A program made the position numbers and the translations under genes. A DNA stretch of 64,000 bases from Rhodocollybia butyracea (taxonomy: Eukaryota; Basidiomycota; Agaricomycetes; Agaricales; Omphalotaceae): contig JADNRY010000059.1 in NCBI GenBank assembly GCA_015501585.1, positions 62,001 through 126,000 of the forward strand, in the 5' to 3' direction. Of the stretch, positions 36,424 through 45,875 are shown in pieces. The first letter of the stretch is position 1. Every line of letters begins with the position of its first letter. The notes beneath the pieces were generated by a model. It did not search any database and had not been told where the DNA came from. It was given only the letters and a program-made list of their open reading frames with translations.

Positions 36424-36762
36424 GCTGTTCAGCTGCCGCGATGATCACTCGCGAGCACTTTTTGTTTCTGTGACTCTGACAACCCTTGTACAATGGATGA
36501 CTTCCTGAGCCCCTTGAAATTGTCAGATTTCTTGCGATCTGAAAAATCTGATGCGGTGTGATTGCGGCCAAAAACTGAATCGAAAAGGGCGTCGACCTCT
36601 TCTTGAATGGGATAGCCGTTGCCGGCAGCCAGGAAGTCCAGGGAAGTCCTCTATGTCCATGCTAATTTATGGCGTCATGTCACTCTTGCGACAGCTACTT
36701 TATTAGGGAATTGATCTCTGCAAAAAGTGCTCGCGAGTGATCACTCGCGGCAGCTGAACAGC
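36424..36762. mobile_element. 339-bp non-autonomous terminal-inverted-repeat element
   Basis: The ends, 36424-36464 and 36721-36762, are inverted copies of each other, alike at every position except one missing base. The outer part begins GCTGTTCAGCTGCCGCGA and the inner part ends GAGCACTTTTTG. Each end contains the palindrome CGCGAGTGATCACTCGCG (one copy lacks a G). Size and structure fit a MITE-like element. No clear target-site duplication is seen; flanks are AGA and CTC next to the outer GC. Inside, the minus strand has a frame of about 60 codons (GYPIQEEVDALFDSVFGRNH...) that runs into the inner edge of the repeat. It could be a captured or decayed coding fragment. Element superfamily unknown. 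Confidence 0.72.
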
Positions 36763-37183
36763 CTCTTAGGCTGTCAACGAGCTTTTTCTCTGCGGCGCCG
36801 ACAGGAGGTTCGAATTCGAAGAATGTGAGGGCGTGATCGGGACGCAGAATTGCGTTTACGCCAAAAGCAACCCAGATTGTTCCGAAAACGCTGGCGACGA
36901 ATCGGAGAGATGGTGACTGAGAGAGAGGCATGGTCTCTGCTTTTCTGGTTGGGTGGATGTTACGAATGTAGTTATGTGGCTCAGGGTTGGAGCCGAGCGC
37001 TAATTCGAAACAAACACTCATCACCTGGTCTTGCGGATACTTCGCGCGATAAGTTGTGTGGAAAGTTGAAAACTGTGTAATGGAGCCGGGTATTACTAGG
37101 TTGAATATCTTAGAGTGCAAACGCCTCGCTATGTAAGTATGAATTTATGGGGCAAGTATAGGGGCGAATGCTTATCTCTTCAC

Positions 37184-37978
37184 TTACTGTGTCTCTCCTC
37201 CACCGTTGTTCTTAACGTAAATACTCAACTGCCTCATTAGCTCCTCCCTCTTCCCCCCTTCTATTCCTTCACACAACGTCGCAAGCCCGTCCATGGTAAG
37301 AAACTTATGGTCCTCCCAATGAAACCCAGGTATAACAACTTCCGTTATCAAACACCCCCATTCAAAATCCTCAGGTAAAAGCCGGGACATCTTCCAAACC
37401 CCAGTACCAACAAGCAACAGCCGGCTTTCTCCAGCCTCGACGTTTGTTCCCATGAGCCGTTTCTCGATTAAAGGAGGATTGGATGGATGGATGAGAGTGT
37501 ATTCAGCACGACCTTGATGTTGTGGATAGCCCAAAGTGTAAGTTGCGATATAAATCATAGTCAGAAGAAGGGGGTTCAACCTTGATGCAAAACATGGTAG
37601 GTCTATATCGTTAGAAATGTCAGTCAGTATCCGAGTCCAGTTCGGAATACAACTTACGATGGACTTGTTCATATGGATGACACCACTAGGGCTATCTTCC
37701 GTGAGGAGGTAGTAGATCGAGGTGCCCAGAGAACGAAGCTCAGCACCTGCAGGGCCCGAACAGTCGGCTGTGAGTATACTAAGATATGTGATTACTTACT
37801 AGCAAATGGCGATGGAACTTGAATACTTTGTCGATTCGTCTCAGCGAAGTATCCTAAAACAAAACGTTCAACTCCAGACTGAGGAGGAAATCAATTCGGA
37901 CTTACCCCCTTCGGGGTGTTTTTGCAAACCCAACTCCTTGATGAGGTTGTTTGTGGAGGTGCAGGCTAACGAAGACAT
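37184..37978 (-). CDS. cupin_5 (DUF985) family protein
   Basis: Small beta-barrel protein of the RmlC-like cupin fold (DUF985/cupin_5). The frame reads MSSLACTSTNNLIKELGLQKHPEGG, then YFAETNRQSIQVPSPFA and ELRSLGTSIYYLLTEDSPSGV. It continues with HMNKS, then GRAEYTLIHPSNPPLIEKR, RLLLVGTGVWKMSRLLPEDFE and CLITEVVIPGFHWEDHKFL. The EGG(Y)FAE and VIPGFHWEDH motifs are family hallmarks. Four or five short introns divide it. The ATG at 37978 is chosen because it lies just before the conserved LGLxxHPEGG. Earlier in-frame ATGs exist (to about 38143) and could add a leader. Function is unknown in fungi; some members are annotated as sugar-binding or epimerase-like. Confidence 0.72.
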
Positions 37979-38234
37979 GAAACACGGATGAAATTTGGAG
38001 AGAGTAGCGGCAAAGATAATTCGCTTTAATAGCCCCCTCGACAGAGCATCAAGTGCATCTATCCAAGTCTTGGTTCGGATAACTATATCTGACATAGCCG
38101 AAATAGTGGATTCGCTTCTCTGGACGCTACACATTGTGGCCATTTTGCTAACGATCAGTATATAATACGTACAAGCCCAAATTTCAACGACACACGACAA
38201 ATGTACTAGTACAATACTAATACTCAGTATCCCC

Positions 38235-38267
<33 letters not shown>

Positions 38268-39036
38268 ATGGCCCCGTCCTCCCCCGTCCTAATCTGAGGA
38301 TCTACAGAAGAAGTTGTGACTCTCCTATCAGATCTCACTCAATGTGTCAACATAGAATGCGCAACAATTAAATCCACTTCAAAAAATCACCTCGAGTTTA
38401 TATTTCCCGAGTCAAAAGTACAACCGAAAACCGTTAATCGCTTCACAGGGTGAGTTTTATTACCAATTTTCGACGCAGAAAGACAGCTTAATTTGGGAAG
38501 CATCCCTCAAGAATCAACAGGAGGTATTAGTAGGTCGATCCGTCCCACTCCTGAAGTCACATCAAAGTCACGGTCACAAAGGCTCTGAACCTGGGCTTCC
38601 CGGCTTGAACTGCTGTTTCTAGCCATCACCAGGTGCCATCCCTGACACATTGAGTATTTCAGAATTGTAAGTACTTACAAGTTGACAATAGGGCCTTCTA
38701 GTCTTGCAGTTGTCTTGCAGTAGGTATTTTGCAGCGTGCATATTTTACACTTCCTCTTGCTACTGTCCTTGTCAGTACCATGCCTTAGTAGATGAAAATA
38801 ATTCACACAAGTTGTTCAAGCTTCTAGACTAGCTAAAGGAGAGACTCTAAAACACTCATTAGTTGATTTGCAGAGGAATGCTAAAATTCTAAGTAGCAAC
38901 TGTAGGATACACAGAGCTTCATAGCACTCCATCATCTGCATGTGCACGAACACCCAGGAATATCTGCAGTTGCAAGTGTGCTTCGTCCTGTCTTTCAGCG
39001 CCGATGCGCTACTATATTTACTGACAAGCCGGTCAG
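37979..39036. other. 1.06-kb gene-poor stretch with poly-C tract
   Basis: No gene supported. It holds the upstream region of the cupin gene and a 31-base run of C. ORFs across the tract encode only low-complexity Gly or Pro runs. Confidence 0.45.
38236..38266. repeat. 31-nt poly-C tract
   Basis: An uninterrupted run of 31 C, preceded by CCCCA and followed by GATGGCCCCGTCCTCC. Such a run is prone to length change and assembly error. Confidence 0.9.
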
Positions 39037-39688
39037 TCACTTTTGGCGTCTCGCAAGGATAGTAACATAAGGATCGAGTGGGACGGATCGAACCGTACTT
39101 CCCCCAGCAGCATTGCCACCCTGTATCACGTTGAGGTTAGCCGTAATGAAGTGAAATAACCAAATATACTATTTACGGACCACCAGGAATAAAATTCCCA
39201 GAGCAGCAATAGCCGCTGTTGGAAGGCGCAGCTTGCATGCGAATAAAACGTAGGAAGAAATTCCATCTATAATCAATAGGACCCACAAATTGAACGCTCG
39301 CGCAGGACCTCTGCTCGAGGCTGAGTTTCCATTGTATGCATTGCTACACGAGATCGAGACCAAGATCGAGCCGCATAGTGTGAGTGTTTAGACTGGTGTA
39401 GATGATGCATATTCAAGGGATTAGACGTCTTATGTACCAAATGGGCCACACCAAGAGCTTTGCACTGACAAAGGCAAATTTAACGGATCGATAGACCGTG
39501 TTGTGTTTGGTAGACCCCGAGTATACCAGTAATCGAACTTACAAACAGCTGCGAATCGGGTGGTAGGGCCCGGTTAAAAAGTCCTTCAAGCTGTTGGCAA
39601 GACGGAAAGCTTGAATAAGGTCCATCTGAGGATCACCAACTGTGTGTGTTGTGATGTGAACGTAGGACTTGGCGGCTTCAGGGCGCAT
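39037..39688 (-). CDS. tentative small membrane protein, spliced
   Basis: A four-exon model found by splice sites and frame, not by homology. It reads MRPEAAKSYVHITTHT..., GDPQMDLIQAFRLANSLKDF, LTGPYHPIRSC, then LLVWPIC. An exon with ARAFNLWVLLIIDGISSYVLF and LPTAAIAALGILFLV follows (two likely membrane helices), and then GGNAAGGSTVRSVPLDPY to a stop at 39037. Introns carry GTAAGT, GTACAT and GTCCGT donors. An alternative is that the 5' part (to 39413) and the helices belong to different transcripts. I do not recognise the family. The intergenic codon pattern is poor and the model is uncertain; it is listed because it joins in frame over three introns. Confidence 0.35.
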
Positions 39689-40148
39689 CCTGTAACTGAA
39701 AGCTGTAGGACTACTACTTAACGTCGCCTTGTCTTGTCATCAGTTGGCTCAGATGCCAGTGGCCTTGTGGACGATAGGCACTAATTAGGTATTAGCAGCT
39801 CCGAAGGCAGTTGAACATCTCGGAGCCCGGAAAAAGCTGTTTTCGAGCAAACTCAGGAAAGGGATTCTACGCAAGCCCGTGTGATATATTTGGAACGTTG
39901 AAAATAACCCTAGAGGCTTGAGGCCTTATGAATGTGGACTCTGGAGGTCAATGTAGCAGTTTTGATATCTTCTGTTGATCAGCTTCGAATTTGATTATTT
40001 AATCCATCAGTGAGTCTGGTAAGTAGTACAGCTTTTGTTGAGCTTTCGAAAATTCAAACTTCACAGGTTTCCTTAATATTCACAGCATCGGTCATGGACT
40101 ATAAAAGGCTATAAATGGTGTACATCAGACATCCTTAACACCCTTATT
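39689..40148. other. intergenic before small membrane peptide gene
   Basis: About 460 bases with no gene seen; it includes the candidate TATA box of the next gene. Confidence 0.45.
40100..40107 (+). promoter_or_regulatory. candidate TATA box
   Basis: TATAAAAG, 49 bases before the ATG at 40149. Its place supports the small spliced gene downstream. Confidence 0.45.
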
Positions 40149-40442
40149 ATGCGAATTCCCATCTCGAACGCAACTGAGCACCAGGAAACTCTAGATCTAA
40201 ACTCAACTGGAACCTACAACCGTAAGGGCTTTTACATTTCTCTGCAAACTGGACGTCAAAACTGATACGAGATTGTAGTAGACGATTATCTCGGAGCCGT
40301 TATCATCACCTTCTTCATCCTCATGTTCTACGCACTCGCGCTATGGGACAGGTGGATGACTCTCAGAATGAAAAAACACGGAAAGTTCCTTAATCCGACG
40401 AGCACTAATCGCAGCAAGTCTATCTCCCACCAAGCCCAATGA
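40149..40442 (+). CDS. small single-pass membrane protein, two exons
   Basis: Exon 1 (ATG 40149) reads MRIPISNATEHQETLDLNST, then GTYN, and ends C|GTAAGG. A 57-base intron ends GTTAG-type (TTGTAG), and exon 2 restores the frame with DDYLGAVIITFFILMFYALAL, a strong membrane helix. WDRWMTLRMKKHGKF (basic, likely cytosolic side) and NPTSTNRSKSISHQAQ to the stop at 40440-40442 follow. The whole is about 78 residues. The short N-terminal part has an N-x-T site, which would fit an outside N-terminus. No CaaX box, so it is not a lipopeptide pheromone. I do not recognise the family. A minus ORF (40341-40607) overlaps it and is the competing reading. Confidence 0.5.
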
Positions 40443-41034
40443 GAATATCTGCTGACTCCGTATGGTTAGGGTTTGAGTCCAATGCACCACAGCCTGCCAT
40501 GACCCATTATGGCTCGACACTTCAAGTTCCAAGGTCATATTCACGAATAGAGGAGCATCAGGAGAGACGCCCACCTGTTGTTGACCACCAGACATGATCT
40601 GGGTCAAAATGAGTCGCGTCTAACTGGATCTCACAGATACATACCATTCTCCCAGTTGAAAAACAGCTGTTAGACACCAAATGAATCACAGCGGGTTAAA
40701 ACAATTGTAAACCACGTTGTATAATGACCTGTATTTTTATCATTTTTCTCCCCTGTTACTAGTATGTAGTTAGTCGCTGTCAATATCGTTGATCAGGCGT
40801 TTGAAATTTTTGAACCGAATATACAGAGATATCTAGGCGGTTCCTATAATCTTCATCTGCGCCCAATCTGCATCGAGCTGCATCGAGCTGTAATTTATTC
40901 AAAAAGCTGTTGAAGATTCGGGATGATACGGATCCGGAGATTGAATAGCACCTTGGTTTCATAAATGTTTCCAATACAGCAGGAGAATTATCCTTTATCT
41001 CCTCGTGTCTCCCTGCGTCCTTCGACCACACTCT
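40443..41034. other. intergenic, accessory region
   Basis: About 590 bases. Minus ORFs (40341-40607, 40780-41058) have no recognised motif, though the first contains a GQQQVGVSPDAPLF segment that could be a real exon. No plus-strand gene seen. Confidence 0.4.
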
Positions 41035-41384
41035 ATGGCCCGCTTCATCCAAAGTCACGTACTATTTCGAAGGACTGATACCTTTGACGCAACCGATGAA
41101 GTCCTTCTACGTCTTGCGATCATCTGTAAGTGGATCCACTACTAACATCGAACAGTGAGATTGAAGTACTAGCGCCGGTCAACCAAGTATCTTGCATTCT
41201 TCTAGTTCTCATTGTAATAGCGGTGGCAGTCATTGTCGTGCCTCGGTGCTTATGGCCAAGGACAAGGCAGCACAGTAGTAATATTCACTTATCCCTGGCA
41301 AGGCGGGGGTTACATGAACCGGAGGCTGCTGAAGGGGCATATGTGGTGGAGATACCTGAGAAGGCGTTTCTGGAACAGTTCTAG
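41035..41384 (+). CDS. second small single-pass membrane protein, two exons
   Basis: Exon 1 (ATG 41035) gives MARFIQSHVLFRRTDTFD, then ATDEVLLRLAII. Donor GTAAGT and an acceptor TTCTAG 81 bases on join FLIVIAVAVIVVPRC, so the intron sits inside the membrane helix. The rest is basic then acidic: LWPRTRQHSSNIHL, ARRGLHEPEAAEG, IPEKAFLEQF, stop at 41384. Total about 90 residues. Size and layout resemble the gene at 40149 (short outside part, one helix, polar tail) although the sequences are not alike. Family unknown. An unspliced ORF begins at a GTG inside the intron and lacks a good start. Confidence 0.48.
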
Positions 41385-41553
41385 AATCAGGTCTCCGATC
41401 ACCTAGGTTAATGACTTCCCTGACAAAACCCCATACACGCCAACAAATACTTGGGGAGCGGACATGTAAAGTTGAAGCTATTTATCTATGTAGTTGTCTA
41501 TCTATAACAGTTTTGAGCGTGTCAGTATAATTTATAAGTACATGGTACGTAGG

Positions 41554-42934
41554 TTACCTGTTTCCCAATAACGAGAACCTCTCTTCACGATCCTCTCTGA
41601 AAACCAAACTTGAAGACGCTCGAGAGTACGCAGGTCTACTGACGCGTTCTGCCTGCATTCTTTCCATCGCTACCGAAATCTTTTCCACATCCGCCTTGAA
41701 GTCCTTGTCGCAAAGTCGATACTGCTTCGGAGTGATTCCCTTTCCAAAAACTCTGGTAACGTGGTTGGAACACAGCAGGGCGACTAGAATGTTGATGAGA
41801 TGCAAGGGAACAATTGAGAATGTTGTTGACCAAATTAGAGACAGATTTCCTCGTTCAAAACGGTAAAGCTTTCCCTTGCAACCGGGAAGCGGTGTACGTG
41901 GATAACATTTGTTGCTTATGGTAGCTTCGTGCAAGGGATCGTAGTAACCACAACATCGTAGAGAGCTCTGGATCATCAAACGACCGAGGGGAGTGTAGTA
42001 TTGACTCCATGAAAAGTTGAGTTTGTGATCAAGGGAGTACGCGTATCGCTTGTAGCTGGTGTAACCGACAGCGAGCACGGAGATCAGCGCAGGCCATAAG
42101 AGAAGGGTATATGTCGCGAGAATCGGTCTAGAATTGAGCAAGGTCCCCGTCAAGCCAAGAAGACCAGTGAGCATGAGGATACAGGCCCCGAGGGTTATGA
42201 GTATGAGAATGTCATTATCGGAAACGTACATGACATCTGCGTGGTTCCAGGCTGTGAGATAAAATTAATCGAAGGCAACAGCAACATAAACAGCAATACG
42301 AACTTCTGAACCATGTTAAGATTGCGCAAATCATCGCCGCAGAGCCATAACATAGTACAGTTGCCACAGAAATCATCAAACACCATTTGAACCTTGTCCA
42401 TCTGTCTATCTTGTCGATGCCCAAGCTGTAGTTCTCTTCTAGCTGTGATCTAGTCTCTCGAATTATGCTGGCTCCCTTGCGATTCCTCCAGCCGGCACCG
42501 GGACGCGCAATGTCCAGGCTTTTGAGTGACTGCGGCCGTGGCCATTTGTTAGTGAACTTTTCGGTCGTTTGTATAGAAGGTATTAGCATCTTATGACCGG
42601 ACGCGTCCGAGGCGCTGGAATTAACTCGAGATAGATAGAGCGTGCGGTCAGAATCATCCCGGGAGAGCGAAGGCGTAAAGTAAGCCAGATCAGAAGATAT
42701 AGACACGGGTAGAACCGAAGCTATAAATGAACTTTGGGATTGGGAAGGGCGAGAATCCAAGATGTTTTCGCGAACGCGGATATCTGGCGAGATTGACTGC
42801 GCCTCGTCAAAGCTTGAGCTACGAGGCCGCGGAGTGAGAAGGATGGGACTGAAAGACGCGGTTGTTCCGCCGAAGTGATCTTCGTTATGATGATTGCTCT
42901 GATCGCTCCGATTTTCATATGGCCTTGAGTTCAT
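41554..42934 (-). CDS. tetraspanin
   Basis: Two main exons. The first encodes a long polar N-terminal region (about 180 residues, Ser-rich), a first helix FKWCLMISVATVLCYGSAAMI and the exon end near WFR. The second (41554-42231) holds helices 2-3 (ILILITLGACILMLTGLLGLTG and ILATYTLLLWPALISVLAVGY). The large loop has the signature SSLRCCGYYDP, then CYPRTPLPGC, followed by helix 4 (FSIVPLHLINILVALLC). CCG plus the extra Cys pair is diagnostic of tetraspanins, which organise membrane microdomains and in fungi affect infection structures, hyphal growth and signalling. The long N-terminal extension is found in basidiomycete members. Start at 42934 (MNSRPYEN) is the first ATG of the frame. Confidence 0.83.
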
Positions 42935-43551
42935 TTGCGCTGGATTCAAACGCACAGAGCTCGAGGGGGTTTTTCGAAATTAGAGTAAACGCCCGAGCGA
43001 TGCCTCACGTTTTCGTGTGCTGAAGGGCGGAGAGTTAAATCTCTGGAAAGCATGATCTGAAAGAAAAAATAAGCTCATGAAAGTCGAAGAACAAGAGAAT
43101 TACATATCCCAGATCGGGTTTATTCATACAGCTTTGACCCGTTTCAGGAATGAGCGAACTCAAATTATTGAGCCCATGTAGAACTTCTGCACTGTCTAGT
43201 TAAACTTTTTTCATTCCTTCTCATTACTAGCCCGATTCCTGAAACCAACTTAAGCACGCATTGCGTAAAGCATCAACAAAGAAATGTCGATGATACTGTA
43301 TGCAACAAGTTCGTGAGTTACAGTGAGATATTTGAATCTCTTCACCATAAAATTGCAAGCTCAAGTGCACAGTCACGTAGAATGACAAGTTAAGGACTGG
43401 TCAAGGTTGCGACCGAACCTGATATATCGACTGTGACAACAATTTCTAGTCACAAACTGTGACAAGTTGCTTCTCAACTCTGACAGTGACAGCTCACCGC
43501 CACCCACGGCTCTGAAGCCTTTGACACTCCTTAACATTTTCCTCGCCCGCC
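42935..43551. other. divergent intergenic region before epsin gene
   Basis: About 620 bases between the tetraspanin start (minus) and epsin start (plus). Several TGTGAC words cluster near 43431-43492. Confidence 0.5.
43431..43492. promoter_or_regulatory. cluster of TGTGAC words, possible binding sites
   Basis: TGTGAC at 43432, an inverted pair GTCACA-AAC-TGTGAC at 43449-43463, and CTGACAGTGAC nearby lie 60-120 bases before the epsin ATG. The spacing suggests a factor that binds as a dimer, but no fungal factor is assigned. Confidence 0.3.
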
Positions 43552-45455
43552 ATGGATAAACTCGAGGCTCTCGGAAACTCCCTTTCCCAAATTACAATGT
43601 ACGATATCAAGTCGTATTATGAGCAGGTAGAGTGGTTGCATTACATCGATTTACTTTTCTACTGACCTTGCTGATTCTAGGCCAAAAATGTGGTGCTCAA
43701 TGTCAGCGAAATAGAGGCAAAAGTCAGAGAAGCAACAAATGATGACCCATGGTGAGAAAGAATGCTGCGTACCGACAGTGCACACCAAGTGACCCACTTT
43801 GTGTAGGGGCGCAAGCTCGACTCTTATGCAGGATATCGCGAACCGGTAAGTATCTAATACTTTTAAACTCTATCTCAGAGCTAATATCTCCTTCCAGGAC
43901 GTTCAACTAGTACGTATCAGCTCACTGCTTAGCTTCAAGTGCTGATATATAACATCAGCCCGGAATTCAACGAAATCATGCCAAGTATCTATTCCCGATT
44001 TATGGAAAAGGAGGCTAGGCAGTGGCGACAAATCTATAAATCTCTTCAGCTCCTCGAGTATCTCATTAAACATGGGTCCGAACGCGTCGTTGATGATGCG
44101 AGAAGTCACATCTCAACGATCAAGATGCTACGGAGTTTCCACTATATTGACGACAAAGGAAAGGACCAAGGTCTCAATGTCCGGAATCGTGCCAAGGAAA
44201 TCGTCGAGCTCTTGTCTGATGTTGAACATATCCGTGCTGAACGTCGGAAAGCCAAGGCCAACAAGAGCAAGTATATCGGCACCGGCAATGATGGGATGGC
44301 CTTTTCCGGAGGAGGAGGGGGAAGTCGTTACGGTGGATTTGGAAACGATAGCCTAGGGTATAGTGGAGGAGCAAGCCCTAGCTTCAACAGCGGTGACAGA
44401 TATGGCTATGAAGGTGCGTGGAATTTTTCATATACATTCATTTTGCTCTTGTTAAAGTTGTCTCAGAACGTGGCTCTGGTTCTTATGCTGGCGGAGGAAG
44501 TAGCTCATTCCGGGACGCGGGTTCACGCGGGTTCGAGGAATATAATGCTGGAGACGATGAAGTTGTGGCCACGTCTCCTACAAGACGCAGTGGGATGACT
44601 GCTTCTTCATCTTCGTCGTCTACTCGTGCAGCCCCAGCTCGCAAGGCTACCGCTCCAGACCCTACTCCCGCTGTCCAAGAGGTCGATCTTCTGGGTGGCC
44701 TAGACGATGACTTTTCCAAACCTGCCGAAAAGGCCCTTCCTATCGTCGCAGCGGCGCCGGCCAGTGTCGGGATCGATGGTACGCGTTAATCAAATTTTAC
44801 GTTTGACCCCTGATTGACCTGTACTCCAGATGACGATTTTGCTGATTTCCAAGCTGCTCCTACGACTCCTGCTGCTGTCCCAGCTTCCGTAACCGCACCT
44901 GGCCCCGCATCTAAGATGAATTTGATGGAAATGCTCAACTCGACGTCAGCTAGACCACAAACAATGGGTTTCGCACAACCTCCGCCAATGCAGGCTCAAA
45001 ATTCGGCCTTCTCCACCTCTGGTATGGGCATGGGGTCGAATATGGGAACTGGGATGGGTATGGGTGGAATGGCAGCCGGAGGAATGCATCGTCCATCGGC
45101 GTCGCTATCATCCAACAACTCGTTCGGTGCGCCTATGCGCCCAATGTCGATATCCGGAAGCTCGACCATGAGTCCTGCTCCTTCCGCCACATCGTCGAAA
45201 CCTACGTCGTCTGCCAACTTTGACGATTTGTGGTCAATGTCATTGGGTTCGAAACCTTCAACGCCAGCGACAGGTACGGGAGGAAACAAGTCCATTAAGG
45301 ACATACAGAACGAGAAAGCCTCGGCCAACCTATGGGGCTCCACACAGGTCAAGCCTCAGCAGCCGGCTATGGGCACCAACGCCTTTGGCTCATTTGGTGG
45401 AACCTCAGGAGGGGTGGCTAACAACTCGGGCGGAGCTGACGATCTTTTATTGTAA
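43552..45455 (+). CDS. epsin-type ENTH-domain endocytic/TGN adaptor
   Basis: ENTH domain near the start: MDKLEALGNSLSQITMYDIK, SYYEQ, AKNVVLNVSEIEAKVREATND, then IANRTFNYPEFNEIMPSIYSRF. QWRQIYKSLQLLEYLIKHGSERVV and VRNRAKEIVELLSDVEHIRAE follow. ENTH domains bind phosphoinositides and bend membranes. The C-terminal half is Gly-, Ser- and Met-rich with DLLGGLDDDF and DDFADFQAAP, acidic phenylalanine motifs of the kind that bind clathrin adaptors. The layout (MDKLEALGN start) is closer to Ent3/epsinR than to Ent1/2, since no ubiquitin-interacting motif is seen. One exon (43898-43909) is just 12 nt. The end at 45455 (DDLLL) is in frame. Strong family call. Confidence 0.86.
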
Positions 45456-45875
45456 GATAAATTGCAGCGAGTAGGAATTGTCCGTTTGGGTTCAGGCTGG
45501 GTACTTTTCCGTACTTTACGCAAAAACTCGCGCAGACCGGTTACTTTACCCCGCAAAAGCTTTTCTACTGTGGTTTTTTCCTGCTTTATTCCATTCTCAT
45601 TGACGGTTGTATACTTGCCGAAACCTCAGTTCTCAGCGGAATGCTTAAATAGCATTCGGAGCCAATCGCCTGGATGCATATGGCCATCTACTTATCTACA
45701 TGCTTCTACCCGTCGATTTTGACGATAATTCTGAATAGAGTCTATTGCTGGATGGCCGCTTCGGGAAAGTGTACCCTTGATCAAACCTCCCCCGTGATGT
45801 CACTGTATCATATAAAAATGGCGAGGTGTCCGAGATATAAGCCTGCACGCACTTGCTTTTCGCCTTCATCAAAGT
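45456..45875. other. intergenic before hexosaminidase gene
   Basis: About 420 bases: the epsin 3' flank and a promoter with a candidate TATA box. Confidence 0.5.
45811..45817 (+). promoter_or_regulatory. candidate TATA box of hexosaminidase gene
   Basis: TATAAAA, 65 bases before the ATG at 45876, a usual distance in fungi. Confidence 0.45.

Larger units (their letters stand above)
36198..36932 (-). pseudogene. DUF4267-type small membrane protein gene interrupted by an inverted-repeat element
   Basis: The 5' exon (from 36932) reads MPLSQSPSLRFVASVFGTIW, then FGVNAILRPDHALTFFEF and EKKLVDSL. The 3' part (to 36198) reads LCVYACIHGLAGAF, GDRKTLGWILLAGSAVAFAD and GEWNHWGYAPMLTVFGSLLLGV. Together these match the four-helix DUF4267 family of fungi. 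Between them sits a 339-bp element (36424-36762) with 42-bp inverted ends, so the reading frame runs into it and stops. The family's segment around the second helix (G-x-R-D-I-x-x-G in my memory) is not seen. It may be lost, or the element may lie in a former intron. A 12-base tandem duplication (AFTG twice) is also present. Called a pseudogene because the frame is broken; splicing out of the element is not excluded. Confidence 0.62.

Noticed and set aside
40341..40607. 88-codon minus ORF overlapping the small membrane gene
   Set aside because: No ATG in a good context and no clear partner exons; the plus-strand model has a TATA box, an intron and a membrane helix. Not fully excluded.
38000..41500. 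B mating-type locus with pheromone genes
   Set aside because: The small proteins end in QAQ and EQF, with no CaaX box, and no STE3-type receptor is present.
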